Shown here in pieces: positions 1-7,949 of a stretch of DNA of 56,859 bases. Every line of letters starts with the position of its first letter. Position 1 is the stretch's first letter. Source of the DNA: Rariglobus sp. Lineage in GTDB: Bacteria; Verrucomicrobiota; Verrucomicrobiia; Opitutales; Opitutaceae. The stretch is taken from assembly GCA_029266495.1 (NCBI GenBank), contig JAQSWS010000028.1:5417-62275 (forward strand), in the 5' to 3' direction. Under the pieces are notes generated by a model. That model was given only the letters and a program-made list of their open reading frames with translations, was not told where the DNA came from and did not search any database. A program made the translations under genes and the position numbers.

Positions 1-1538
1 AACTCGCCGCCACTCCCGCCGCCCTGTCGCCACTCCTCGCCGCGCTGCTTCCCGCCCTCGAGCCTTATCTCATTCATATTCCCTATCTCCAACTCGGCGA
101 AAACGACTTCATCTACAAGTTTCGCCCCGAGAAGGACCGCAACCTCGCCCTCTACTCGCAGGACGCCCACACCAGCGCGCTCTATCAATCCGCCCTCTGC
201 GCCGCGATCAAGGCCATCGCCCGGCGCCGCGAAGGCATCGCCACCGCCCCGATTCCGCTCGATTTCGGCGCGGTGCGCTACCTCATCCCCAGTCACTTTG
301 GGTTTTGCCTCGGGGTGAAAAACGCCATCGACCGCGCTTATGAAACGCTCGCCGCCAACCCCGGCCGCCGCGTCTTCATGCTTTCAGAGCTCATTCACAA
401 TCCCTTCGTCAACGAGGATCTCCTCCGCCGCGGCCTGCGTTATCTCCAGACCGAAAAGGGCGTGCCCTTCACGGTGGACGGACGGAAATCCACCGGCGCA
501 CCCGGTGCGCCGCTTCTCTGGGACACGCTCACCCCCGACGATGTCGTGATCATTCCCGCCTTCGGCGCGACCGACGAGGACAAGAAACGACTCGTGCTCA
601 AGGGCATCGCCGTCTGCCAATACGACGCCACCTGCATGCTCGTGGAGAAAGTCTGGAAAGCCGCCCGCTCGTATGGACGCGATGGATACACAATCGTCAT
701 TCACGGGAAACACGAGCACGAGGAGACCAAGGCCACCTTCTCCAACACCCGTCGCTACGCGCCCGCCGTGATCGTGCGCACCCTCGAAGAGACCCGCCGC
801 CTCGGCGAAATCATCGCCGAAACCCGCCTCGACCCCGTCCTCGCCCAGGCGAATTTTGACCATAGTTTCGCCGAGCGTCATACCCCCGGCTTCGATGTCT
901 CCCGCGATCTTGCCCGGGTTGCCGTCGTCAACCAGACGACGCTCCTCATGAACGAAACCCGCGAGATCATCACCTATCTCCGCGAGCTCTACACCACCGT
1001 CTTCGGCGCGGACCTTCCCGGGCAGCCCCCCCGCGTCGGCGGCAGCGGACGCAACGACACGCTTTGCTACGCCACACAGGTGAACCAGGACGCCCTTGCC
1101 CGCGCACTCGAAGAGCCGCTCGACGCCGCTTTCATCATCGGTGGTAAAAACTCCTCCAACACCTACCAGCTCTACCGCCTCTGCGCGCAGAAACTCGGCG
1201 ACAAGGCCTTCTTCATCCAAAGCGAGGCCAACATCCGTTCCCTGGCCGAGGTCGAACACTACGTCTTCCCCGCCAGCGGCCTCGGGCAAGGCGGTCACAT
1301 CGAAGTCAATCCGCTCTGGCCCGCATCCACCCCGTCCGCAGAAAACCCATCCCAAGGCCGGACGCCCAAACGAGTGCTCATCACGGGCGGAGCCTCCTGC
1401 CCGGACGGGGTGATTCAACAGGTCATCACCCGGATCAACAGCCTCTTCGAGCCGGCCAGCCTGCGCCCGGTGGAAACCGTGCAGGCCGAGATCGAGAGTC
1501 GCTTCGGCGAGGCCTCCAGTCCCCTGCCCTTGCGGTAG
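1..1538 (+). CDS. ispH: 4-hydroxy-3-methylbut-2-enyl diphosphate reductase, 5' end cut by window
   Basis: Last enzyme of the MEP isoprenoid pathway; an iron-sulfur enzyme that reduces HMBPP to IPP and DMAPP. The sequence is of the long plant/cyanobacterial type (IHNPFVN, GDVVI-like PAFGAT, IHGKHEHEE, GGKNSSNT). Counting from the GTG at 273, the three expected cluster cysteines are C12 (GFCLGV), C121 (DATC) and C265 (LCYAT). The reading frame stays open to position 3 with strong third-position G/C and plausible protein sequence (for example NLALYSQDAHTSALYQ), so the real start probably lies left of the window and GTG 273 is internal. At least 511 residues are visible. Family and role are certain; the N-terminus is not. 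Confidence 0.95.
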   Translation, partial: LAATPAALSPLLAALLPALEPYLIHIPYLQLGENDFIYKFRPEKDRNLALYSQDAHTSALYQSALCAAIKAIARRREGIATAPIPLDFGAVRYLIPSHFGFCLGVKNAIDRAYETLAANPGRRVFMLSELIHNPFVNEDLLRRGLRYLQTEKGVPFTVDGRKSTGAPGAPLLWDTLTPDDVVIIPAFGATDEDKKRLVLKGIAVCQYDATCMLVEKVWKAARSYGRDGYTIVIHGKHEHEETKATFSNTRRYAPAVIVRTLEETRRLGEIIAETRLDPVLAQANFDHSFAERHTPGFDVSRDLARVAVVNQTTLLMNETREIITYLRELYTTVFGADLPGQPPRVGGSGRNDTLCYATQVNQDALARALEEPLDAAFIIGGKNSSNTYQLYRLCAQKLGDKAFFIQSEANIRSLAEVEHYVFPASGLGQGGHIEVNPLWPASTPSAENPSQGRTPKRVLITGGASCPDGVIQQVITRINSLFEPASLRPVETVQAEIESRFGEASSPLPLR

Positions 1539-1576
1539 AACGGCGGTAGGGGCAGCTCTCCATTGAATTGAACTAT

Positions 1577-1669
1577 GGGGCAGGAAGGACCGGCTGGGCC
1601 GTCCGGTTGGTAGATGCGAATGCAATCAGCGTTTCGCGTCTGCGGCGGGCCCAGTGGGCCCGTCTACCT
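1577..1669. repeat. Intergenic inverted-repeat element, copy 1
   Basis: A 93-base element in the gap after ispH. The left arm (1577-1600) and right arm (1646-1669, inverted) carry related cores, GGACCGGCTGGGCC and GGGCCCACTGGGCC; the right arm also forms its own CGGGCCC-AGT-GGGCCCG hairpin. The same design recurs at 40876-40961, which suggests a dispersed REP/BIME-like family. The rest of 1539-1755 holds nothing else I can name. Confidence 0.6.
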
Positions 1670-1755
1670 AAAATCCAAAACCTGCTGAATGTTGGGATAA
1701 TCGCATCCAGCCAAATCGATCCCCGGCTTCGGCCGGTTCCCGCCGGCCGAGCCGC

Positions 1756-2460
1756 TTACTCGGTGAACTCGTCGAACGGTTTTTTCGCCTCTGGTTCTTG
1801 GCCCGCCCTGCCCGCTTCACTCTCAAGCTTGCGCTGATGGAGCTCCTCTTCGAGCTGTTCGAGCTCGGTTTCTTTTTCCTGCTGCTGCTGCACCTTTTCG
1901 AAGAGCTTGCATTCGCTCTCCTCGATAAACTTTTCCCGTTCGCGCAGGGCCTCGCGATTTTCCCGCAACTGCGCCTCTTGACGGTCCAATTCGGCCTTCA
2001 GATTCAAAAGGGCGGCGTTCTCTTCCGCGGAAAGACCGGCTCTGGTCGACGGTGTCTTTTTCGAGGCGGCCAGCAGGGCTTCACGGTGCTGGAGCAGCGC
2101 CTCCGCCTCCGCCAGGTCCCGCTCGCGTTCAGCCACCCGGAACTCCCGTTCCTCGGTCGCCCGTTCACGCTCGGCCAGGGTCAGTTCCAACTGCTGGAGC
2201 GAGCGCGCCATTTCTTCGTTTTGCGCATCAACGATCGAACAAGGCGGCTCGAGACTGTCAGCCGCCCGGATCAAAGCCATGATCTGGTCCAGCTGGCGCC
2301 GGGCTTCCACCGCCGTGGGATCGCGGGCTTCCGACGCGAGGCGCGGCGCACGAATGGACGGGGTGGTGCGTCGCGGCAGCACCAGCGAGGGACCCGAAGG
2401 CGCGTAAATCGGGCTGCCAGGCGGGCGGACAAACGTGGAAAATGAAGCTACGGTCGCCAT
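1756..2460 (-). CDS. Coiled-coil protein, third gene of the ParA operon
   Basis: A 234-residue protein of unknown function. The first 50 or so residues are Pro/Ser/Arg-rich and look disordered. From about residue 85 to 220 it is almost wholly charged heptad-like coiled coil (runs such as LAERERATEEREFRVAERE), with an acidic tail. I place the start at ATG 2460 because a strong GGAGGA ribosome binding site lies 7 bases upstream; the GTG at 2475 sits on top of that site. The upstream gene ends 2 bases before this ATG, so the two are probably co-translated. It may be a structural or adaptor partner of the ParA protein, but that is inference. Confidence 0.75.
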   Translation of the reverse strand: MATVASFSTFVRPPGSPIYAPSGPSLVLPRRTTPSIRAPRLASEARDPTAVEARRQLDQIMALIRAADSLEPPCSIVDAQNEEMARSLQQLELTLAERERATEEREFRVAERERDLAEAEALLQHREALLAASKKTPSTRAGLSAEENAALLNLKAELDRQEAQLRENREALREREKFIEESECKLFEKVQQQQEKETELEQLEEELHQRKLESEAGRAGQEPEAKKPFDEFTE

Positions 2461-2462
2461 GA

Positions 2463-3455
2463 TCAGTTCCTCCACCAGCGCAACAGACGGGCGACCAATC
2501 CGGTCGGGGCGGGAGCGACGACGGGAGGAGGGGTGATCAGATCGGCCACCACGGCCTCGGTCACGGGATCGCCCAGCACCGCAACCAGACGGCGGGGATC
2601 CACTCCCCCGGCGATTTGTCGCTGAAGGTCGGCATGCTCCGCCTCGCAGAAGCCACGCAATACGCCGGCATGGAGATGAAGCTCTCTCCGCGCGCGGGCG
2701 AGCTGCTCCTGGGGCACCGTCCGGGCCATCTCCTCGGCCGCTTCCGGCAAGGTCTGTTTGAGCTCACGGGCGAGCGCCGCCTGAATGGCGACCGGCTGCG
2801 CCCCCACGCCCTGAGCCAGACCCTCGATGTAGTGGACCCCCGTCGCACCCTGACGGAACGGCAGATAGCGCGCCAGCGTGGCTTCATCGATGTTGGAAAG
2901 CGCGTTGAGCAGCGCACGGAAATCACCGCCCACAATCACCGAACCCGCCATGCGTTGCGCCGCCAGGGCAAACTCACCGAGCGTGGTGATGTTTTCCAGC
3001 CGGCAAAACAGCAGGGTCTCGGGTGCAAGCGACGTGAGCGCGATGGGAAACGCAGGGGGAATCTTGAGTTTTTCCAGGTTCTTCATCAGCGGGTTCTCGC
3101 CCGCTGCCGCAGCCTCGGATTGAACCACCATGTCTCCGAATGGATTGTCGAAGGCGAGGGTCTCCTTGAGGATGTCGATCAACTGGTCGGCCACCCGCGG
3201 AGGCTGGCCGCGCAAGGCAAGTCGCTCGCGCATTTCGTCGAATGAGAGGTCGATGTAGGCGGCCGGCGTTTCATCGCGACCGGACAGCGGCCAGTCGACG
3301 CCTTCGAGATTCTGCGCAAGGCTGGTGAGGGACGTGTCCACCAGGATGGACGAGCTGAAGGCCATGCGGACGTCGTCCCAGTCTTTCGGCGTATGGCGGT
3401 GGGTTGCAAAGGGGGACATGGTGCGGCGGGGTGGGAATGGGCTGACTGTTTTCAT
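2463..3455 (-). CDS. Unknown protein, second gene of the ParA operon
   Basis: 330 residues, no family recognised. It starts at ATG 3455, which shares an ATGA overlap with the parA stop codon, so translation is probably coupled. The same frame runs open far upstream through parA, but that part is a shadow. The protein is soluble, with no signal peptide. An N-terminal Ser/Thr/Pro region precedes a helical region (about 60-130), a segment around 140-230 with ordered hydrophobic spacing (TTLGEFALAAQRM, ARYLPFRQGATGVHYIEGL), and an Ala/Arg-rich helical region to about 310. The C-terminus ends in the basic, aromatic LVARLLRWWRN. The gene position suggests an adaptor that links the ParA ATPase to a cargo. 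Confidence 0.7.
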   Translation of the reverse strand: MKTVSPFPPRRTMSPFATHRHTPKDWDDVRMAFSSSILVDTSLTSLAQNLEGVDWPLSGRDETPAAYIDLSFDEMRERLALRGQPPRVADQLIDILKETLAFDNPFGDMVVQSEAAAAGENPLMKNLEKLKIPPAFPIALTSLAPETLLFCRLENITTLGEFALAAQRMAGSVIVGGDFRALLNALSNIDEATLARYLPFRQGATGVHYIEGLAQGVGAQPVAIQAALARELKQTLPEAAEEMARTVPQEQLARARRELHLHAGVLRGFCEAEHADLQRQIAGGVDPRRLVAVLGDPVTEAVVADLITPPPVVAPAPTGLVARLLRWWRN

Positions 3456-4342
3456 GGTTCGTGCCTTTCTATTTCTGCCGCGAGGCGGCGGTAATCCTGG
3501 ACAACATTGTCCCTGTTTTGATCGGTGTTTTCCTGGCCGATGAGATTGACCGGCAATCCCAGCGTGACAGCGCGACGCACAACCATGGCGTCGCGTATTT
3601 GGGTATCGAAAATCTTCGCGTCCGCGGCGGCGCGTTTGGCGGTCTTGAACTGATTCAAGCGAAGCTGCATGCGCATCTTGGGCACCTCGATGTCCACCCC
3701 CGCCTTGATCGAGTTGAAAATGATGCCGCGGATTTGGGTGGGGACTCCCATCGAGGCCCGGCGAAAACCCGCGGAAAGCTGCTGGAAGCGGCCCAGCTTC
3801 TCGACCAGCAAAGTGAAGCCGATCAGGCTGAGCGCATCGGGATTGGAAGGCACGTAGATCTCCTGGGAACTGAACACCCCGCATTGCGACGCGCGCAACA
3901 AATTGGGAGGACAGTCGAAGAGCACGTAATCATAGTCTTTTGCAATTTCATCCAGCTGCTCCTGAAAAAGCACATAGGCGGGCCGCTTCGGGTCGCCGAC
4001 ATACTCGCTCTCAAGGTCCACCAGGTTGAAGGTGGTGGGCAGCAGATCGAGACCCGGCAGCGCAGGCTTGCCGGCTTTGTCTTGAACCACATCCCGCACG
4101 ATGAGGTCGCGCAGTTGAATCCCGTTTTTTTCAAAAAAAGAGTAGACCGAGCCATCCCCCCCGGCGTTGAGCTTGTTCCACCGCTCCAGACGCATCAGCC
4201 AGATGCTGGCGTTGGATTGCGTGTCGAAATCACAGAGCAGCACACGACGGCCGTTCGCCGCCAGGCAGGCGGCAGTATTTACAATCAGGGAGGTCTTGCC
4301 CACACCACCCTTGTAATTGAGAAAGCTGATTTTACGGGCCAT
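3452..4342 (-). CDS. ParA/MinD-type ATPase
   Basis: 296-residue P-loop ATPase of the ParA/MinD/Soj superfamily, which forms gradients or filaments to place DNA or protein cargo. It has the deviant Walker A motif KGGVGKTS at residues 11-18, a switch I-like DFDTQSNAS near 39-47, and the Walker B-like YVLFDCPPNLL. There is no N-terminal HTH of the plasmid-partition type and no ParB gene beside it, so a chromosomal cargo-positioning role (as for chemotaxis or secretion clusters) is more likely than plasmid partition. It leads a three-gene minus-strand operon with an unknown protein and a coiled-coil protein, divergent from a lone response regulator. Confidence 0.9.
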   Translation of the reverse strand: MARKISFLNYKGGVGKTSLIVNTAACLAANGRRVLLCDFDTQSNASIWLMRLERWNKLNAGGDGSVYSFFEKNGIQLRDLIVRDVVQDKAGKPALPGLDLLPTTFNLVDLESEYVGDPKRPAYVLFQEQLDEIAKDYDYVLFDCPPNLLRASQCGVFSSQEIYVPSNPDALSLIGFTLLVEKLGRFQQLSAGFRRASMGVPTQIRGIIFNSIKAGVDIEVPKMRMQLRLNQFKTAKRAAADAKIFDTQIRDAMVVRRAVTLGLPVNLIGQENTDQNRDNVVQDYRRLAAEIERHEP

Positions 4343-4547
4343 CTTTTGTATTGAAACCGCCGTTACATTATCGAGTTCCCACCATGTGCATATCTTGTTA
4401 TGCCGCGAGATCTGACTGTTGTCGCCCTTTGTTTTAACCGTTTTTTTGCAGGACTACGGAGCCCCCGGCGCCCTCCTGAACACGTTTTTTACCCCATCGT
4501 CACCTGAATGGCATCCAGCCGCCATCCAGACCGCTCAAAATGCCGGC

Positions 4548-4940
4548 ATGTGCCCCTTGATCCTCTGTGTTGACGACGAACAGGACGTGACCGACCTCAT
4601 GCAGTTCCACCTGACGAAGGCCGGCTGCGAGGTCACCACCGCCGCCACAGGCCGCAACGCCCTGCTCGCCGTAAACCAGCGTCGTCCGGACCTCATCCTG
4701 CTCGACCTGATGCTGCCCGATATCGACGGCTTCGGCGTCTGTGAAATCCTGCGCCGCGATCCCGCCACCGCCTCGATTCCAATCGTGATCCTGACCGCCT
4801 GGGCCACCACCGACGCCCGCAGCCTCGGCCTCGAACTCGGTGCGCTTGACTACCTCACGAAGCCTTTCAGCCCGCGGGAGCTGACCGGACGCGTGCAACG
4901 CCTGCTCAATCTACGCACCGAAACCGCGTTTCAGCCCTAG
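4548..4940 (+). CDS. Single-domain response regulator
   Basis: 130-residue CheY/PhoB-type receiver domain with no output domain. The acidic pocket (LCVDDEQD), phospho-acceptor Asp in LLDLMLPDIDGF, the Thr of VILTAW and the Lys of LTKPFSP are all present, so it should be phosphorylated by a histidine kinase encoded elsewhere. I choose ATG 4548 because the receiver fold begins at MCPLILCVDDE; the frame is open from TTG 4419, but that extension has no conserved look. It is divergent from the ParA operon, whose positioning activity it could be tied to. Confidence 0.9.
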   Translation: MCPLILCVDDEQDVTDLMQFHLTKAGCEVTTAATGRNALLAVNQRRPDLILLDLMLPDIDGFGVCEILRRDPATASIPIVILTAWATTDARSLGLELGALDYLTKPFSPRELTGRVQRLLNLRTETAFQP

Positions 4941-4991
4941 GATGCGTCTGGAGGTGCCGTCAGATCGCCTCGATGCGACCCGTGCAACTGA

Positions 4992-5531
4992 ATGATTTCG
5001 ACCAAGGCGGTTTCGCTGGCCTCACCGGGTCCGGTGCCTACGTTGGGCGGGATGCAGAAGTCAGTCGTCCGCGATGCCATCGTCGCCCAACTCCAACGTG
5101 AACTCGATCTCCAGGCCCGCGCCGCCCACGACTCGCGGGACGAGGCCACGAGCGCCGAAAGCAAGTCCGAGGGCAAATATGACATGCGCAGTCAGGAAGC
5201 CGCCTACCTCGCGGAGGGCCAGGCCCGCCTCGCCGCAGAGATCGCGGAGTCGATCGCACTCTTTCGTGCGCTGGAACTGCCTGATTTCTCCGCCGGCCGG
5301 CCGGCTGCGCTGGGCGCGCTGGTCACGCTCGAGACCAAGGGCCGGCGCACCGTTTATTTTCTAGGCCCGCGCAACGGCGGGCTTGAGGTCACCCATGACG
5401 GCCTCACCTGCCTGGTCGTGACCCCCTCGTCACCGCTCGGCCGCCAGTTGCTCGGCCGCAAAGTTGGCGATTCCGTCCAACTGCCCGGTCGCGGCGCCCC
5501 CGTGTCGCATCGGGTGGTCGCACTGGCCTGA
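4992..5531 (+). CDS. GreA/GreB-type transcription elongation factor-like protein
   Basis: 179 residues. The N-terminal half is a predicted helical hairpin (DEATSAESKSEGKYDMR) and the C-terminal half is the FKBP-like Gre domain (VTLETKGRRTVYFLGP, TPSSPLGRQLLGRKVGD). This matches the GreB-like proteins that bind in the RNA polymerase secondary channel. The acidic hairpin tip differs from classical GreA, so cleavage-stimulating activity is uncertain. An alternative start, ATG 5052 with GGGCGGG just upstream, would remove 20 unconserved residues and may be the real one. It lies 51 bases after the response regulator. Confidence 0.8.
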   Translation: MISTKAVSLASPGPVPTLGGMQKSVVRDAIVAQLQRELDLQARAAHDSRDEATSAESKSEGKYDMRSQEAAYLAEGQARLAAEIAESIALFRALELPDFSAGRPAALGALVTLETKGRRTVYFLGPRNGGLEVTHDGLTCLVVTPSSPLGRQLLGRKVGDSVQLPGRGAPVSHRVVALA

Positions 5532-5589
5532 ACGCCCCCTTCGCAGAGTTGGATTGCAACCGCCCGCGGCGTCGCGTTTTTCAGGCGGG

Positions 5590-6267
5590 ATGCGCCTGTT
5601 CGTTTGCCTTGTATTTTTTGCCATTGGTTGCCGCCTCGTTGCAGGTCCGACTCCGCCTGAACTCGAAGCGGCGCTCAAAAACTTCCGCGCGGAGGGCGCC
5701 AAGGGCTGGGCGTTCACCCAGACGACCGTCAGCGATGCGCGCAGCCGGGTCGAACGCTTCGACCCGCTGGGCCGGCATTTTCTCCAGTGGACCCTGGTGC
5801 AACAGGACGGTCGCGCCCCGACCGCCAATGAGATCCGCACCTACAACGAACACAAAACCCGCCGCTCCTCGAACGAGACCGCCCCCAACGTCAAGGACCA
5901 GATCGCCCCGGGGACCTGCGAAGTCGTCGACGACACGCCCGAGCGCGGGGTTTATCGCTTTCAACTTAAACCCGGGGACAAGGACGACCACTCGGCTCAA
6001 TTCATGCGGGTCACCTTCACCCTTCATCGTCCCACCGCCACCATCGAGAAGGTGGAACTCGCCAGCACCGGGCCGTTCTCGCCCGTCTTCATGGTCAACA
6101 TCCAGGAGGCCCGCACCGTGATGACCTACCTCCTGCCCGAAGGCGAACGCCCCACCCTTCTCAAGGAGGTCTCCGTCCGCGTCCGCGGGCGCGCGATGTG
6201 GGTGAAATCGCTCGATCAGGACATGACCGTCGCGTATTCAGATTACTCCTACGCCGGTAAGGAATGA
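5590..6267 (+). CDS. Exported protein of unknown function
   Basis: 225 residues with a short signal peptide (MRLFVCLVFFAIGCRLVAG). The AIGC could act as a weak lipobox, so a lipoprotein is possible. The mature part is beta-rich without a recognised domain. It resembles secreted proteins that follow a variable through FTQTTV, YRFQLKPGD and GPFSPVFMVNIQEARTVMTY. I place the start at ATG 5590, next to a GGCGGG; the frame is open further upstream but overlaps the previous gene. It converges with glgA, 4 bases apart. Confidence 0.65.
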   Translation: MRLFVCLVFFAIGCRLVAGPTPPELEAALKNFRAEGAKGWAFTQTTVSDARSRVERFDPLGRHFLQWTLVQQDGRAPTANEIRTYNEHKTRRSSNETAPNVKDQIAPGTCEVVDDTPERGVYRFQLKPGDKDDHSAQFMRVTFTLHRPTATIEKVELASTGPFSPVFMVNIQEARTVMTYLLPEGERPTLLKEVSVRVRGRAMWVKSLDQDMTVAYSDYSYAGKE

Positions 6268-6271
6268 GCGC

Positions 6272-7714
6272 TCAGACCGCGTCCTCGTAAAGATCCTCGT
6301 AGGCGCGCGCGGTTTTCTCCCAGCTGAAATCCTTGCGCATGCCGCGCGCCCGCGCCGCCTCGAACAAGGGCTTGTCCGCAAACAAGGCCACCGCCCGCGC
6401 CAGCCCCGCCGCCACCCCTTCGACACTGGCGGGAAACATCACCCCGTTGCCCACGTCGGGATGTTGATCGATGTCGACAACCGTGTCCGCCAGCCCGCCC
6501 ACCCGCGTCACCAGCGGAATCGTCCCGTAAACCTGCGAATACATCTGGTTCAAACCACAGGGTTCGAAACGCGAGGGCATGAGAAAAAAATCGCTGCCCG
6601 CCTCGATCAGGTGGCTCATCCCCTCGTCCAGGCGGGCGGAGATGACCACGCGCCCGGGCGCCGCCGCGACCAGGTCGCGCAACCCGGCCTCAAGCTGCTT
6701 GTCCCCGGTGCCCAGGACGATGAGCCGGACGTCGTTCGTCTGAAAAAAATCCGTGTTGGCCAGCACCAGATCGATGCCCTTTTGCTCGGTCAGGCGGCAC
6801 ACCATGCCGAAAACGGGTCCGGTGAACTTCGGGTCAAAGCCGCAGCGCTTGAGCAAATCGACCCGGCAGCGCGCCTTGCCCGCAAGGTTGTCCACGGTGT
6901 AGTTGCCCGGGATCAACGTGTCCGTCGCCGGATTCCAGACATGGGTGTCGATGCCGTTGAGCAGGCCGACGATGTCGTCGGACCGCGTCGCCACGACCCC
7001 GTCGAGCCCGCAGCCAAATTCCGCGGTCTGGATCTCCCGTGCATAGCGCGGGCTCACCGTCGTGACCTGATCCGAAAAGAGAATGCCCGCCTTCATCATG
7101 CTCATCTGCCCGTAGAACTCGACGCCATCGATGCCCATGAGTTCATCGGGAAGGTTGGTGCGATAGAATGCCCGCATCGGAAACACCCCCTGAAACGCAA
7201 TGTTATGAATCGTGAACACGGTTTTCATCGCGAGGGTGACGCCATAACGTTGCTCGGTGTGCCGCAACAGCAGGGGAAGCAGGCCGCATTGCCAGTCATG
7301 GCCATGGACCACGTCCGCCCGCAACTCGAGAAAACGCATGGCTTCGACCACGCCCTTGCAGAAGAAAATGAAGCGATGATGGTTGTCCTCGTAGTCCCGC
7401 TCGGGCGTTCCGTAAGGATTGCGCCGGTCGAAAAATTCCTCACGGCACACGAGGTGCACCGTGAGATTGGTCGCCGGGGAAAACGACCGGACCTCACCGG
7501 TCATGAACACGTCGCCCATCTCAATGCGCAGCCCCAGCGTGCGTTGCGCCCCCGCCGCCAGCGGATGGTCCACCACCGAACGGTAACCCGGTAAAAAAAT
7601 CGCCACGTCATGCCCGTGTCCGGCCAGCATGGAGGACAGGGCTCCCACCGCATCAGCCAGCCCGCCGGTTTTGATATAAGGAAACAGTTCGCTGGCGACT
7701 TGGACGATTTTCAC
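6272..7714 (-). CDS. glgA: Glycogen synthase (ADP-glucose type)
   Basis: 480-residue GT5 glycosyltransferase that extends alpha-1,4-glucan from ADP-glucose in the cytoplasm. The N-terminus carries the ADP-glucose binding signature KTGGLADAVGAL (K15). Further on are HGHDWQCGL, the phosphate-binding segment FGMVCRLTEQKGIDL, and the C-terminal GSDFFLMPSRFEPCGLNQMYSQ and GTIPLVTRVGGLADTV. Length is normal for the family. It starts at GTG 7714. It is divergent from a GH94-type phosphorylase, so the 235-base gap (7715-7949) probably holds both promoters; I could not pick convincing boxes in it. Confidence 0.97.
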   Translation of the reverse strand: MKIVQVASELFPYIKTGGLADAVGALSSMLAGHGHDVAIFLPGYRSVVDHPLAAGAQRTLGLRIEMGDVFMTGEVRSFSPATNLTVHLVCREEFFDRRNPYGTPERDYEDNHHRFIFFCKGVVEAMRFLELRADVVHGHDWQCGLLPLLLRHTEQRYGVTLAMKTVFTIHNIAFQGVFPMRAFYRTNLPDELMGIDGVEFYGQMSMMKAGILFSDQVTTVSPRYAREIQTAEFGCGLDGVVATRSDDIVGLLNGIDTHVWNPATDTLIPGNYTVDNLAGKARCRVDLLKRCGFDPKFTGPVFGMVCRLTEQKGIDLVLANTDFFQTNDVRLIVLGTGDKQLEAGLRDLVAAAPGRVVISARLDEGMSHLIEAGSDFFLMPSRFEPCGLNQMYSQVYGTIPLVTRVGGLADTVVDIDQHPDVGNGVMFPASVEGVAAGLARAVALFADKPLFEAARARGMRKDFSWEKTARAYEDLYEDAV

Positions 7715-7949
7715 AGGATGCCGAAGGGGTTGTAAATGGACGCGAAAGAGAAGGTGTCCGGACTGCGAGGGAAACCAAATCTTCCGCCGGGGTTTATGGA
7801 GGGAGTTTTTCGCGGCTTGCGACGCCTTGTCGAGTCCTGAACCGCACGGGCGTGGATGCGCGTCCGGATTCCCCGGGCCGTGAGCAACTGTTTACCTATG
7901 TCACGATTGTTAGTCCATCCCGGGTTTCTAGAACTGCCATCACGCCCCC

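Noticed and set aside
3456-3884. Upstream extension of the unknown gene in the ParA operon
   Set aside because: It lies in another frame of parA and reads as Arg/His/Gly-rich noise; ATG 3455 with the ATGA overlap is the natural start.
4419-4547. 43-residue N-terminal extension of the response regulator from TTG 4419
   Set aside because: Not conserved in character and without a ribosome site; the receiver fold starts at ATG 4548.
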